The position numbers were made by a program, and so were the translations under genes. A stretch of DNA of 64,000 nt. It comes from Acidobacteriaceae bacterium. GTDB lineage: Bacteria; Acidobacteriota; Terriglobia; Bryobacterales; Bryobacteraceae. Positions 34,292 to 43,565 of the stretch are shown in pieces. The stretch covers positions 1 through 64,000 of the forward strand of contig JAFAMD010000025.1 in NCBI GenBank assembly GCA_019233755.1, in the 5' to 3' direction. The notes below the pieces were generated by a model. It did not search any database, was not told the origin of the DNA, and saw only the letters and a list, made by a program, of their open reading frames with translations. The stretch's first letter is position 1; every line of letters starts with the position of its first letter.

Positions 34292-35212
34292 ATGAGCAAG
34301 AACCTATTTTTCCTGGGGCTGATTCTGGCGGCGAGCGGTCTGGTTTCGCCACCTCTTGCTCTCCTCGGCGGTCTCGTTTACGGGCTCGCCCTGGCACATC
34401 CGTTTCATGTCGAAAGCCAGCGCCTGGCCAAATTTCTGCTGCAGGCCTCCGTCGTCGCCCTCGGCTTTGGCATGAATCTCCATGAGGTTCTTCAGGCTGG
34501 GCGTTCCGGCTTTTTATACACGGCCCTCAGCATTACCGTGGCGATGCTGCTCGGTCTCGGGATCGGCCATCTCATTCAGGTCGCAAAGAAATCGGCGTTC
34601 CTCATCAGCGCCGGTACGGCTATTTGCGGAGGCAGCGCCATCGCGGCTATCGGCCCTATTGCGAACGCGAACGAAGCGGAGATGGCCGTATCTTTGGGCG
34701 CTATCTTCATCCTGAACTCGGTCGCGCTGTTTCTTTTTCCTCTGATGGGGCACCTGTTTCACATGACCCAGGCACAGTTTGGTTTGTGGTCTGCGCTGGC
34801 CATTCAGGACACCAGTTCCGTCGTAGGAGCCGCCGCCAAGTACGGTCCAACGGCGCTCACCATCGGCACTACGATTAAGCTGGCACGCGCGCTCTGGATT
34901 GTCCCGCTCTCTGTCGTAACAGCGGTTGCTCTAAGAAGTAAGGCGCGCATCCAGTGGCCGTGGTTCATCCTCTTCTTCGGTCTTGCGGCCCTACTGAACA
35001 CTCTGCTGCCGGCATTCAACTCAGCCTTCGGCGCGCTCAATCATCTGGGCAAGATTGGCCTTACAGTGACGCTGTTCCTGATCGGCACGGGACTGAACAG
35101 GAAAACACTCGAGCGCGTTGGCTTTCGCCCGCTTATCCAGGGCCTCGCACTCTGGATAATCGTCGCTGCCAGCACACTGGCGCTCATTCTGTTCAATTGG
35201 ATTCACATTTAA
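34292..35212 (+). CDS. YeiH-family putative sulfate/anion exporter
   Basis: 306 residues, about nine to ten membrane helices. Family blocks: LAKFLLQASVVALGFGMNL, FLISAGTAICGGSAIAAIGP, FPLMGHLF, ALAIQDTSSVVGAAAKYG, and KIGLTVTLFLIGTGL near the end. The family (UPF0324/PSE) is annotated as sulfate exporter on limited experimental grounds. The upstream LysR gene is consistent with the usual pairing. Confidence 0.85.
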   Translation: MSKNLFFLGLILAASGLVSPPLALLGGLVYGLALAHPFHVESQRLAKFLLQASVVALGFGMNLHEVLQAGRSGFLYTALSITVAMLLGLGIGHLIQVAKKSAFLISAGTAICGGSAIAAIGPIANANEAEMAVSLGAIFILNSVALFLFPLMGHLFHMTQAQFGLWSALAIQDTSSVVGAAAKYGPTALTIGTTIKLARALWIVPLSVVTAVALRSKARIQWPWFILFFGLAALLNTLLPAFNSAFGALNHLGKIGLTVTLFLIGTGLNRKTLERVGFRPLIQGLALWIIVAASTLALILFNWIHI

Positions 35213-35495
35213 GAAACTGGTTATATCAGTCTTATTTGAAACAAGCTGGCATGGGTACGTGTGGTGCTTGAACCGGCGATATAATTGCGCCACACGGAGG
35301 GCAACCGGTTGGCGCCCCCTTCTTCCCAGCAGTCCTTTGAGCTTCTTTGCCGGCAGAGCAGCGCCGAGGGGAACGCCCTGGCAAGAGCGATCGCAAGCGC
35401 ATATTCCGAACCGCGGGAAATTGCGCGGCTCTGCTTGCGTACGAACCGATCCGCGGACGCTATCCACGTAAGCGCCATGAATCGCGAGGAATGCA

Positions 35496-37925
35496 ATGGA
35501 CGCCCAGCGTCAGGCCATGGTTGAGACGCTGTATCACGCAGCCCTCGCGAAGGAGCCCGGCGAACGCTCGTCTTATCTCGCCGGAGCTTGCGCGGAAGAC
35601 CCAGCGTTGCGCAGCGAAGTCGAGTCACTGCTTGCTCGTGCCGAAGCGCCGCAGTTGAGTCCCGCTGAGCATCCGGAAGCGACAGCTTTGGCAGACGAGC
35701 ACACCGCAATTCCCGTTAATGCCAAGGTGCCGTCAGGCCAAAAGCTCGACGGCGGCGCTTGGGTGAAGGTTTGCCCCCAATGCAATATTTCGTTTGAAGA
35801 CGGAATCGACCGCTGCCCGTCTGACGGCGCGCAGCTTGAATTCGCCTTTCCTGGCGGCCCGCTCATTGATGGTAAATACCGTGTGCAGCAGCGGCTGGGT
35901 CGCGGCGGCATGGGGGAGGTCTGGCTCGCGGAGCAGAAATCTCCTGTGCGCCGCCGGGTTGCGCTGAAGTTGATCAAGGCGGGCATGGATACTCGCGAGA
36001 TCGTGGCGCGCTTCGAATCGGAGCGCCAGGCTCTCGCGTTGATGGACCACCCCGCGATCGCCAAAGTATTCGACGCCGGCTCCACGCCGCAAGCTCGACC
36101 CTACTTCGCCATGGAGTATGTGCCCGGCATCCCGATTACCGCTTACTGCGACAAACACAAGCTGAGCCTGCGCGAGCGGCTGCAGCTTTTCGTTCGCGTA
36201 TGTGAAGGAGTTCAGCACGCGCATCAGAAAGCAATCATCCACCGCGACCTGAAGCCCGCAAACATTCTGGTCGGTGACGTCGACGGAAGGCCGCTGCCCA
36301 AGATCATCGACTTCGGTGTAGCTAAGGCCCTGTCACAGCCGCTCACCGGTGGGAGTGTGATCACGCGCCTTGGTTCCGTCATCGGCACGCCGGAGTACAT
36401 GAGTCCGGAGCAGGCCGATTCTGCAGGAGAGGACGTTGACACCCGCACAGATGTGTATTCGCTCGGTGTGATTCTTTACGAGCTGATGGTCGGAGTACTT
36501 CCGCTCGACTTTCGCAAGTTGCCGTTCGATGAAATCGTGCGGAAATTGCGCGAAGAGGACGCACCGCGGCCCAGCACGAAGCTGCGCACGCTCGGTCGGC
36601 AGTCCACTATCACGGCGCAGAACCGCCGGACGGAAGTAAGAACGGTTGTAAGGCAGCTCCACGGCGACCTGGATGCAATTGCGCTCAAGGCGCTGGAGAA
36701 AGACCGCTCGCGCCGTTACGGTTCGGCATTGGAGCTCGCCGCCGACATTGAGAGGCATCTTCGGAACCAGCCAGTGACGGCCAGACCCGCAAGCGTCGGC
36801 TACCGTGCCCGGAAATACTTCCTCCGTCACCGCCTGGGTGTGGTGGCAGCCGCCAGTTTCGTGCTGCTGCTCGCAGTCTTTGCAATCACCGAAGCGGTGC
36901 AAGTCCGCCGCGTCACGCGCGAGCGCGATCGGGCCGATCGCATTACGGCCTTCATGACAGGCATGTTCAAGGTTACTAATCCGAGTGAAGCACGTGGCAG
37001 GAACATTACGGCCCGAGAGATCCTCGACAAGGCATCGAAAGAAGTCGATAAAGGTCTGGCGAACGACCCGGAGCTTCAGGCACAGTTGATGTACGTAATG
37101 GGGATCGTGTATCGCGGTCTCGGTCTGTACACGGAGTCGCGCTCTCTCCTAACCCAGTCGCTTGCCATTCGGCGCCGGATTCTGGGGCTCGAGAATCCGG
37201 CCACTCTGACCTCGATGAATGCCTTGGCGCACACGATAAGGTTGCAGGGTCAATATGCTGAAGCCGAAAAGCTCACCCGGCAAACATTCGAGCTGCGGCG
37301 CCGGTTGCTCGGTCCGGAGCATCCTGACACGCTGGCATCGATGGATGATCTGGCAGTCGTGCTGCGTTACGAAGGCCATTTTGCCGAAGCGGAGAAGTTG
37401 TCGCGCGAAGTACTCGCGGTTCGGCGGCGGCTGATCAGTCCGGAAAATCCTGCCCTCGAAGAATCGATGAACAACTTAGCCATAGCGCTAATTGAACAAG
37501 GTCACTACGCCGAGGCGGAGAAATTAGAGCGCGAGACGGTTGACCTTAGGCGGCGCTTGCTTGGATCAAACCATCCTTCCACCCTGCAATCCATGAACAA
37601 TCTGGCCATGATGCTGCTGCGTGAGCGCAAGTATGGGGAGGCGGATAGCTTGCAGCGTGAAGTGCTCGGCATCCTGCGCCGGGTCTACGGACCGGATCAT
37701 CCAAAGACTGCGCAGGCCGAATACAACTTGGCTTGCATTGTTTCGCACATGGGACAGCCCGACCAGGCGTTGCTTCTCTTGCGGGGGGCGATTGACCATG
37801 GGCTCGTTCGTTTCCTCGCGCTCGGCATGGGGAAGGACCCCGACCTTTCGCCGCTCAGTACAGACCCACGCTTTGAGGCGCTTGTCGCTTATGCCCGCCA
37901 GCATGCGATGTCATCCCCAAACTGA
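35496..37925 (+). CDS. Ser/Thr protein kinase with CPxC ribbon and C-terminal TPRs
   Basis: 809 residues. The N-terminal helical segment (VETLYHAALAKEPGERSSYL) is typical of acidobacterial kinases. Next is a short ribbon with Cys93, Cys96 and Cys107 (CPQC and CPSDG). The kinase domain starts near 125: GRGGMGEVW glycine loop, VALKLI with the ATP Lys, HRDLKPANI catalytic loop, DFGVAK, and GTPEYMSPEQ activation segment. A membrane helix (LGVVAAASFVLLLAVFAI) separates it from five TPR_12 repeats ending at residue 790, e.g. LAHTIRLQGQYAEAEKL. It should be membrane-anchored with TPRs on the opposite side. Substrates are unknown. Confidence 0.9.
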   Translation: MDAQRQAMVETLYHAALAKEPGERSSYLAGACAEDPALRSEVESLLARAEAPQLSPAEHPEATALADEHTAIPVNAKVPSGQKLDGGAWVKVCPQCNISFEDGIDRCPSDGAQLEFAFPGGPLIDGKYRVQQRLGRGGMGEVWLAEQKSPVRRRVALKLIKAGMDTREIVARFESERQALALMDHPAIAKVFDAGSTPQARPYFAMEYVPGIPITAYCDKHKLSLRERLQLFVRVCEGVQHAHQKAIIHRDLKPANILVGDVDGRPLPKIIDFGVAKALSQPLTGGSVITRLGSVIGTPEYMSPEQADSAGEDVDTRTDVYSLGVILYELMVGVLPLDFRKLPFDEIVRKLREEDAPRPSTKLRTLGRQSTITAQNRRTEVRTVVRQLHGDLDAIALKALEKDRSRRYGSALELAADIERHLRNQPVTARPASVGYRARKYFLRHRLGVVAAASFVLLLAVFAITEAVQVRRVTRERDRADRITAFMTGMFKVTNPSEARGRNITAREILDKASKEVDKGLANDPELQAQLMYVMGIVYRGLGLYTESRSLLTQSLAIRRRILGLENPATLTSMNALAHTIRLQGQYAEAEKLTRQTFELRRRLLGPEHPDTLASMDDLAVVLRYEGHFAEAEKLSREVLAVRRRLISPENPALEESMNNLAIALIEQGHYAEAEKLERETVDLRRRLLGSNHPSTLQSMNNLAMMLLRERKYGEADSLQREVLGILRRVYGPDHPKTAQAEYNLACIVSHMGQPDQALLLLRGAIDHGLVRFLALGMGKDPDLSPLSTDPRFEALVAYARQHAMSSPN

Positions 37926-38066
37926 AGAGACCATATCGCACACCCCAGCGGTGCGTACAGGGGAAAGGACCGGCAGCCCTCGTCCCCGCCTTAAAGTGCC
38001 GGCTTACGGCTTCGGCATGACTGCTCGACGACGCGGTCGGGGTTGACGTCACTGCAGCTGCGCCGT

Positions 38067-38513
38067 TTATGCGACATGTTTTTCGATATTCTTCATTTGC
38101 TCTGACCAACCGCCTTCATTCATGCGGAATGCTTCGAAGCGGCGGTCGCTGGGGATCTTGTCGAAGCCGGACTCCGTAAGCAGAAGCAAGGTGCCGCTGG
38201 CGGTCTTCTCCAGCCTGAATTCGACGGTTGTGGGCGCTTCTTTCGAGTAGTCTACTTTGGCATCGACGGCATAAGGATGCCAGGTGAAGGAAAAGATCCG
38301 TTCAGGCTCCATCTTCTGAACGACGGCTTCCCACTGGAGATGCTCGTAGCCCGGATAGGTAATGTGGCCATGCGATACCTGACCCGGTACGAACGGACCA
38401 TCCAGCTTCACACGAAACCACTCGCCAAACTCACGATAATCCGTCAGGGCACGCCAGACCCGCGAAACCGGCGCTTTCAGCTCAATCCGTTTCTCGATAC
38501 GATCATCTGCCAT
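38067..38513 (-). CDS. SRPBCC/AHSA1-like protein
   Basis: About 148 residues of the START/AHSA1-like helix-grip fold: IEKRIELKAPVSRVWRALTD, FGEWFRVKLDGPFVPGQ, RIFSFTWHPYAVD, TTVEFRLEKTASGTLLLLTESGF and the C-terminal helix ending MKNIEKHV. ATG 38513 is used; GTG 38522 is three codons upstream. Such genes often follow an ArsR regulator, but none is present here. Only a 9-codon frame (MSDLKKEDK) precedes it, with its own GGAGGG. Function: binding or handling of small hydrophobic ligands, not specified. Confidence 0.8.
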   Translation of the reverse strand: MADDRIEKRIELKAPVSRVWRALTDYREFGEWFRVKLDGPFVPGQVSHGHITYPGYEHLQWEAVVQKMEPERIFSFTWHPYAVDAKVDYSKEAPTTVEFRLEKTASGTLLLLTESGFDKIPSDRRFEAFRMNEGGWSEQMKNIEKHVA

Positions 38514-38611
38514 ATGCTTCACTTATCTTCCTTCTTTAAATCGCTCATGCGCAACCCTCCAGTTGCATATAGGGCTGCACTTCTGCAACCCTCTTACGTT
38601 CCTTGTCCAAC

Positions 38612-39295
38612 CTAAAAGAAAAGTTCCAGAATCAATCCGACCTGGTTTAGCGTTTGGTTAGGATGCTTACCCGTGTTGTTCTGGTGCTCGTAGTAGGGTT
38701 GGAACTGCACACTCTTTCCAATTGGAAAGGAGCAGCCCGCGTACAGCGCCGTCGTACTCCATTTACTATATTGACTCTCGTAAAAGAACTCAGCACTAAC
38801 GAATGGGTCGGGGTGATACGAATTGATTGTGAGTCGCTTCTCAACCGTCAATCGGTTGCGATAGCGCCACTTGAACGTCCCGCTCTGCCAATCCAGGTCG
38901 GCGCGGTTCCGGTCCCAAATAAGTATTTTTGCCCACATGGAAAAGTGGCATGTAAGGTCCAGACGCAGCCGGTTTGTGGGCGGGGCATTTGGCGAGGGCA
39001 GGTAGCGGTAGCCAACAGCCAGGGCGAGCGCCCTCCTCTTCGCCTCATTCAGATCAAAGATCGTGGCATCCTTCAACTTCAGCCAAGGTTTGAGATAAAA
39101 CTGCACGCTTGGCCCGAACTCCGCTTGAGTAGGAACCCCGCCTTCTCTCGTTTCCTTTGCTTGGAAATAAATTTGAGTGTAAGGATTGACCTTATAATAG
39201 GCATCGACCTCGGGCAGGAACTGAGCTGTTTGCGCTTTCGCTGGCAGGCTTCGGCAGATCAGAAGCGCGAGCAACAGCAATGAGTGTCGTATCAC
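38612..39295 (-). CDS. Exported DUF2490-like outer-membrane beta-barrel protein
   Basis: About 227 residues from GTG 39295, which has GGAG 6 to 9 bases upstream and begins the signal peptide (VIRHSLLLLALLICRSL). The body is a run of amphipathic strands ending with aromatics, e.g. FGPSVQFYLKPWLKL, LALAVGYRYLP, RLRLDLTCHFSMW, FVSAEFFYESQ and the terminal NQVGLILELFF, with a final Phe as in outer-membrane barrels. This fits DUF2490 proteins. Role unknown. A weak hairpin lies downstream at 38572-38591. Confidence 0.7.
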   Translation of the reverse strand: MIRHSLLLLALLICRSLPAKAQTAQFLPEVDAYYKVNPYTQIYFQAKETREGGVPTQAEFGPSVQFYLKPWLKLKDATIFDLNEAKRRALALAVGYRYLPSPNAPPTNRLRLDLTCHFSMWAKILIWDRNRADLDWQSGTFKWRYRNRLTVEKRLTINSYHPDPFVSAEFFYESQYSKWSTTALYAGCSFPIGKSVQFQPYYEHQNNTGKHPNQTLNQVGLILELFF

Positions 39296-39596
39296 CTCAT
39301 TCTCCGAGTTGCCAGAGCATTGCGAAGCGGGCCCGGGAAAAGCCATCGTCTCTTGATATTCGGTCACCGTTCGAATGCGATGTGGTTATTATCCAGAACG
39401 GTCGCGTAAATCTGTATGAGCGGTAAACCGTCACAAATTACAAGCATGTGACAAGACGGATCCGGAAAGAAAACGAGGTTCGCTTAAAGTGCGTAGAGAT
39501 GCGGCCGGCGTCGAGTTTCCTCGCCAAATTAAATAAAAATCCTGCTCGCCGATGCCGCATCTGACACGGCGTCAGAACCTCTCATAGGAGTGTGTC

Positions 39597-41927
39597 ATGT
39601 CTAAGCCATTCAAAGGTGTCCTCAATCTGGATGTTCGAGACTCAACTCCCGATTGGGAACCTTATCTACCTCCTTCCGCGCCTGCGGGCTCTCCTAATGT
39701 TCTTTTCCTGGTGATCGATGATACCGGCATAGCCGCCTGGGACACATTCGGCGGCATGATTGAAATGCCCAATCTCAATCGAATCGCCAAGCTGGGATTG
39801 AAATATTCCAACTGGCACACCACCGCGCTTTGCTCGCCCACGCGTTCCTGCTTCCTCACCGGCCGCAATGCCCACATGAACGGAATGGCCTGCATCACCG
39901 AAGGCGCTAACGGGTTCCCGGGCGCCAATGCGGTTATCCCTCCCGAAAACGGGACCATCGCCGAGATGTTGTTGGAACGCGGTTACAGCACATTCTGCAT
40001 AGGCAAGTGGCACCTGACGCCGGAAACCGAGCAACACATGGCGGCGAGCCGCCGCACTTGGCCCACCGGGCGGGGCTTCGAACGCTATTACGGATTTCTG
40101 GGCGGGGAAACCAATCAGTGGTATCCCGACCTGACGGAAGACAACCACTTTACGAGTGCACCATACGGACCCGAACAGGGCTATCACCTCAGCAAGGATT
40201 TGGTGGACAAGAGTATTCAATACATCTGCGATTCCCAACAGGTTGCGCCGGACAAGCCTTGGTTGCTGTACCTTGCGTTCGGCGCCAATCACGCACCGCA
40301 TCACTCGCCCAAAGAATGGGCGGACAAATATAAAGGCAAGTTCGACGTGGGCTACGAGAAATACCGGGAAATGGTCCTGCCGCGAATGCAGAAACTCGGT
40401 ATCGTCCCGAAAGGCACCACTGTTTCTCCGATCAATCCATGGCCGGTCGGTGAGGTGATCAGTCCGGGCGACCAAGTGCTGCCTTGGGACAGCCTGAACG
40501 CGGACCAGAAACGGCTCTTCGCGCGCATGGCGGAAAACTACGCCGGGTTTTCCAGCTACACCGACCACGAACTGGGGCGGCTGGTCGATTATCTGGAAGA
40601 GTCCGGCCAGATCGACAACACCATCATCATGGTCATGTCGGATAACGGTGCCAGCGGCGAGGGCGGGCCGGTCGGATCGGTCAACGAAAACAAGTTCTTC
40701 AACGGATGGCCCGACGACCTGGAATCCAATCTGGCTAAGATCGATGTTCTCGGTGGCCCCGAAACCTATCCGCACTATCCCACGGGATGGGCGATGGCGT
40801 TCAACACGCCGTACAAAATGTTCAAGCGCTATTCTCTCGAGGGCGGCGTCGCGGACCCGCTTATCATCACGTGGCCCAAAGAGATGAAGAAAGTGGCCGG
40901 CCAGGTGCGTGATCAGTATCACCACTGTATCGATTTGGTCCCGACCATTTTGGATTGCTGCGGCGTGGAACCCCCGGCAGTGATCAAAGGCTTCACGCAA
41001 ACACCGATTCAAGGCGTTTCCATGCGCTACACGTTTGACAATCCGACGGCGGAGTCCACTCGCCAAATCCAGTACTATGCCATGCTCGGCACACGGGCGA
41101 TTTACCACAAGGGATGGAAAGCCGTGGCGCGGCATGGAGCGTTGTCGGGCAAGAGCGATTTCATGAATGACAAATGGGAGCTCTATCACATCGAGACCGA
41201 CCGGGCCGAGTGTACGGACGTAAGTGAGCAATTCCCGGAAAAGAAGACCGAACTGATAGCCACGTGGTTTGCAGTCGCCGGCGCGAATCATGTCTTCCCG
41301 CTCGACGATAGAACAGCCGTGGAGCAGCTCACAGTGGAGCGTCCCGAGCCCGCGAAAGCGCGCGACAATTACACCTACTATCCCAATACGTCCGAAGTCC
41401 CCGAGGGCGTGGCGCCGAACATCCGGAACCGCTCGTACGGAATTCTCGCCAAGGTCAACGTGACCGATCCAAAGAACGCGCAGGGCATCCTGATGGCGCA
41501 GGGGGGCGTCGCCGGCGGACACACGCTCTTCCTAAAGGGCGGCAAGCTTTATTACGTGTACAACTTCCTCGGCATGGAGGAGCAAAAGGTCGTCTCAGCA
41601 GACCTTGTCCCGCAGGGTGAGGTGATTCTGGGAGTGAAATTCAATCGCGAGAAAGAAGAACCGAAAGGATGCGCCAACGGCACTGTCACTCTCTATGTAA
41701 ACGACAAGGCTGTAGGCAGCGGCAAAATGCGCACCCAACCGGGGAAATTTGCTTTAGCCGGAGAAGGCTTGGTCATCGGGCGTATGGGTGCCGACTCGGT
41801 GACCCAAGAGTGCAAAGCGCCATTCGAGTTCCGCGGCGGAAGCGTCAAAAGCGTAACCATCAACGTGACCGGAGAGCATTACCGCAACCTGGAAATGGAA
41901 GCTCTCGCGATGCTCTCGCGGGAGTAG
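39597..41927 (+). CDS. Large arylsulfatase (FGly-type sulfatase)
   Basis: 776 residues. The sulfatase signature CSPTR starts at Cys79, the residue oxidised to formylglycine, followed by SCFLTGRNAHMNGM. Metal ligands: FLVIDDTGIAAWD, GKWHL with the active-site Lys and His, and MVMSDNGASGEGG. The C-terminal 150 residues form a beta-rich domain (AQGGVAGGHTLFLKGGKLYY, GSGKMRTQPGKFAL). No signal peptide is present, so it may be cytoplasmic. No formylglycine-generating enzyme gene is in the window. An upstream ribosome site (TAGGAG) precedes ATG 39597. A wrecked relative follows at 42078. Confidence 0.9.
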   Translation: MSKPFKGVLNLDVRDSTPDWEPYLPPSAPAGSPNVLFLVIDDTGIAAWDTFGGMIEMPNLNRIAKLGLKYSNWHTTALCSPTRSCFLTGRNAHMNGMACITEGANGFPGANAVIPPENGTIAEMLLERGYSTFCIGKWHLTPETEQHMAASRRTWPTGRGFERYYGFLGGETNQWYPDLTEDNHFTSAPYGPEQGYHLSKDLVDKSIQYICDSQQVAPDKPWLLYLAFGANHAPHHSPKEWADKYKGKFDVGYEKYREMVLPRMQKLGIVPKGTTVSPINPWPVGEVISPGDQVLPWDSLNADQKRLFARMAENYAGFSSYTDHELGRLVDYLEESGQIDNTIIMVMSDNGASGEGGPVGSVNENKFFNGWPDDLESNLAKIDVLGGPETYPHYPTGWAMAFNTPYKMFKRYSLEGGVADPLIITWPKEMKKVAGQVRDQYHHCIDLVPTILDCCGVEPPAVIKGFTQTPIQGVSMRYTFDNPTAESTRQIQYYAMLGTRAIYHKGWKAVARHGALSGKSDFMNDKWELYHIETDRAECTDVSEQFPEKKTELIATWFAVAGANHVFPLDDRTAVEQLTVERPEPAKARDNYTYYPNTSEVPEGVAPNIRNRSYGILAKVNVTDPKNAQGILMAQGGVAGGHTLFLKGGKLYYVYNFLGMEEQKVVSADLVPQGEVILGVKFNREKEEPKGCANGTVTLYVNDKAVGSGKMRTQPGKFALAGEGLVIGRMGADSVTQECKAPFEFRGGSVKSVTINVTGEHYRNLEMEALAMLSRE

Positions 41928-42077
41928 CGGTCAGATCGCGCATCGGCCCGGATCCACCGGGCCATGCGCATCAACTCCACTTGGCCATATCATCGCCGTT
42001 CCCATTGCTGTTCATTCTCGAATACCCTGCATGCGTCACGAGCGACCGGGGAATCACGCTCCACAAACGAGGAAACC

Positions 42078-42530
42078 ATGGCTGCTAAGAAAAATGAAAA
42101 ATCGCCGGACAAGAATGGCTCGAACCTGGCGGCCGCGATCGCTGCGCACAATGCGTCATTCCAGCGTGAGATTCTTGCCGATCCCGGACATCCCCAACCG
42201 GGGTTGACGAACTACGACGCCAAGGATCCGGACACGAAATACCCATCCATCGCGTCGCTGCGCGCCCGCCGGCAGGATCCTAACGTCCTGCTCATACTCA
42301 GACGACGTAGAATTGGCGCCTCCAGCGCGTCTGGCGGACCCCTGCCAGACTCCCAACTTCGAGCGACTGGCGGCGAATGGACTCAAGTACAACCGCTTTC
42401 ACACGACGGCATTGTTTTCGCCGACACGCTCGGCGCGGCCGCAATCACCACTCGGTCGGGATGGGCAGTATCGCCGAAATGGCGACCTCCGCTCCCGGGA
42501 ATTGCTCCATCGGGCACACTACCGCCGCGG
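42078..42530 (+). pseudogene. Arylsulfatase remnant, truncated and frameshifted
   Basis: Starts well (GAGGAAACC then ATG 42078, AAIAAHNASFQREILADPG) and runs to PNVLLIL near 42300. There the frame breaks: the expected DDVGxG appears across frames, and CQTPNFERLAANGLKYNRF and TTALFSPTR continue in frame 1 from 42313. A third frame is needed for RNHHSVGMGSIAEM. Even the active-site Cys is lost (FSPTR instead of CSPTR). Similarity ends by about 42530, so only the first quarter of the gene remains. It was probably a tandem paralog of the intact sulfatase. Confidence 0.8.
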
Positions 42531-42550
42531 CGCTTGCCTGGCGTTCGGAA

Positions 42551-42580
42551 TCCGTGCATATCCGTGCATATCCGTGCATA
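42551..42580. repeat. 10-base tandem repeat, three exact copies
   Basis: TCCGTGCATA occurs three times head to tail. It lies at the truncation point of the sulfatase remnant, just before unrelated intergenic sequence. Related ATCCGTG-type repeats are often seen between genes in several phyla; whether this one has a function is not evident. Confidence 0.85.
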
Positions 42581-42800
42581 TAGGTTGGCTGATCCCCGGC
42601 GGCGATTGTCGGCTTTTCGCAGTATTGTTTTTCGCCCGAGTATGCGCACCCCGACTCTCCTCCCACCGAGCGGAAAATTCTATCTTATAGAAAACAAGGC
42701 AGATAAATGTCCATCGACATCCGCGAATCCCAACGGGAAAGTTCGTTTGGCAATAAACCAACCAAGCTGCGTAACGGAAAGTCACGTGCTACACTCAGTT
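42581..42800. other. Intergenic leader of the kdsB operon
   Basis: No gene is recognised between the tandem repeat and the kdsB start, although a frame stays open through it and is joined to kdsB. This stretch (A+T-rich at 42660-42730, with TTCTATCTTATAGAAAAC) probably contains the promoter for kdsB-pyrG-kdsA. Confidence 0.35.
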
Positions 42801-43565
42801 GTGCGGACGCGGATTTTAGGTGTAATTCCCGCCCGGTTTGCTTCCTCTCGTTTCCCCGGAAAAGCTCTCGCCTCCCTTGCTGGTAAGCCTATGGTTCAGC
42901 ATGTCTGGGAGCGCGCGCAGCATTCGCGCTATTTGGACGAGCTTCTGGTTGCGACCGACGACGACCGGATTGCCAATGCCGTCAGGCAGTTCGGCGGCCG
43001 GGTACGCATGACGCGTGCCGAACACCCTTCCGGCACAGATCGCCTCGCCGAAGTAGCCTCAGCCGAACCGGCAACGCTTTACGTCAACATTCAGGGCGAT
43101 GAGCCGCTTATCGACCCGGAAGCAATCGATGCCGCTATCCTTTCCGTCCACGGCGACGAGAACGTCTCGATGGGTACCCTTAAGAAGCAGATCGTCGATC
43201 CCACCGACATAGTCAACCCCAACGTCGTCAAGGTCGTCACCAATTTGCTTGGCGATGCAATTTACTTTTCCCGCTGCTCCATTCCTTACGAGCGCGATGG
43301 CCGCAGCAGCCTCCCTCTGTACTTCAAGCACATCGGCCTGTATGTGTATCGCCGCGACTTTCTGTTGCACTATCCGGATCTGAGCGTAGGCCCACTCGAA
43401 CAGGCGGAGCGCCTGGAGCAATTGCGAGCTCTCGAAAACGGATACCGCATCCGTGTGGTCGAAACCGACTACGAATCGCTGGGAGTCGACACACCTGAAG
43501 ATCTGGCGCGGGTGAACGATCTCTTTTCTGCTGTCGCTGCCAGACTTCCGAAACCTCATGCCTAA
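42801..43565 (+). CDS. kdsB: 3-deoxy-manno-octulosonate cytidylyltransferase (CMP-KDO synthetase)
   Basis: 254 residues. It activates KDO with CTP to CMP-KDO for lipopolysaccharide inner core synthesis. Motifs: [20 protein letters not shown] (nucleotide loop), [32 protein letters not shown] (metal-binding Asp) and [15 protein letters not shown]. The start is taken at GTG 42801, where the family begins; the same frame is open far upstream but unrelated. It overlaps pyrG by 8 bases, and pyrG makes its CTP substrate, so the operon is functionally coherent. Confidence 0.93.
   Translation: MRTRILGVIPARFASSRFPGKALASLAGKPMVQHVWERAQHSRYLDELLVATDDDRIANAVRQFGGRVRMTRAEHPSGTDRLAEVASAEPATLYVNIQGDEPLIDPEAIDAAILSVHGDENVSMGTLKKQIVDPTDIVNPNVVKVVTNLLGDAIYFSRCSIPYERDGRSSLPLYFKHIGLYVYRRDFLLHYPDLSVGPLEQAERLEQLRALENGYRIRVVETDYESLGVDTPEDLARVNDLFSAVAARLPKPHA

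Noticed and set aside
35285-35524. 79-codon frame before the kinase gene
   Set aside because: It has no recognisable domain or ribosome site and overlaps the kinase start. I left the 280-base gap as probable promoter region.
38572-38591. Hairpin GGGCTGCA/TGCAACCC downstream of the DUF2490-like gene
   Set aside because: The stem has a mismatch or wobble pair and no T-run follows on the minus strand, so I did not list it as a terminator.
39666-41522. 618-codon minus-strand frame opposite the arylsulfatase
   Set aside because: Its translation is rich in Arg, His and Val with no known motif. The plus strand carries an unmistakable sulfatase, so this is an antisense shadow.
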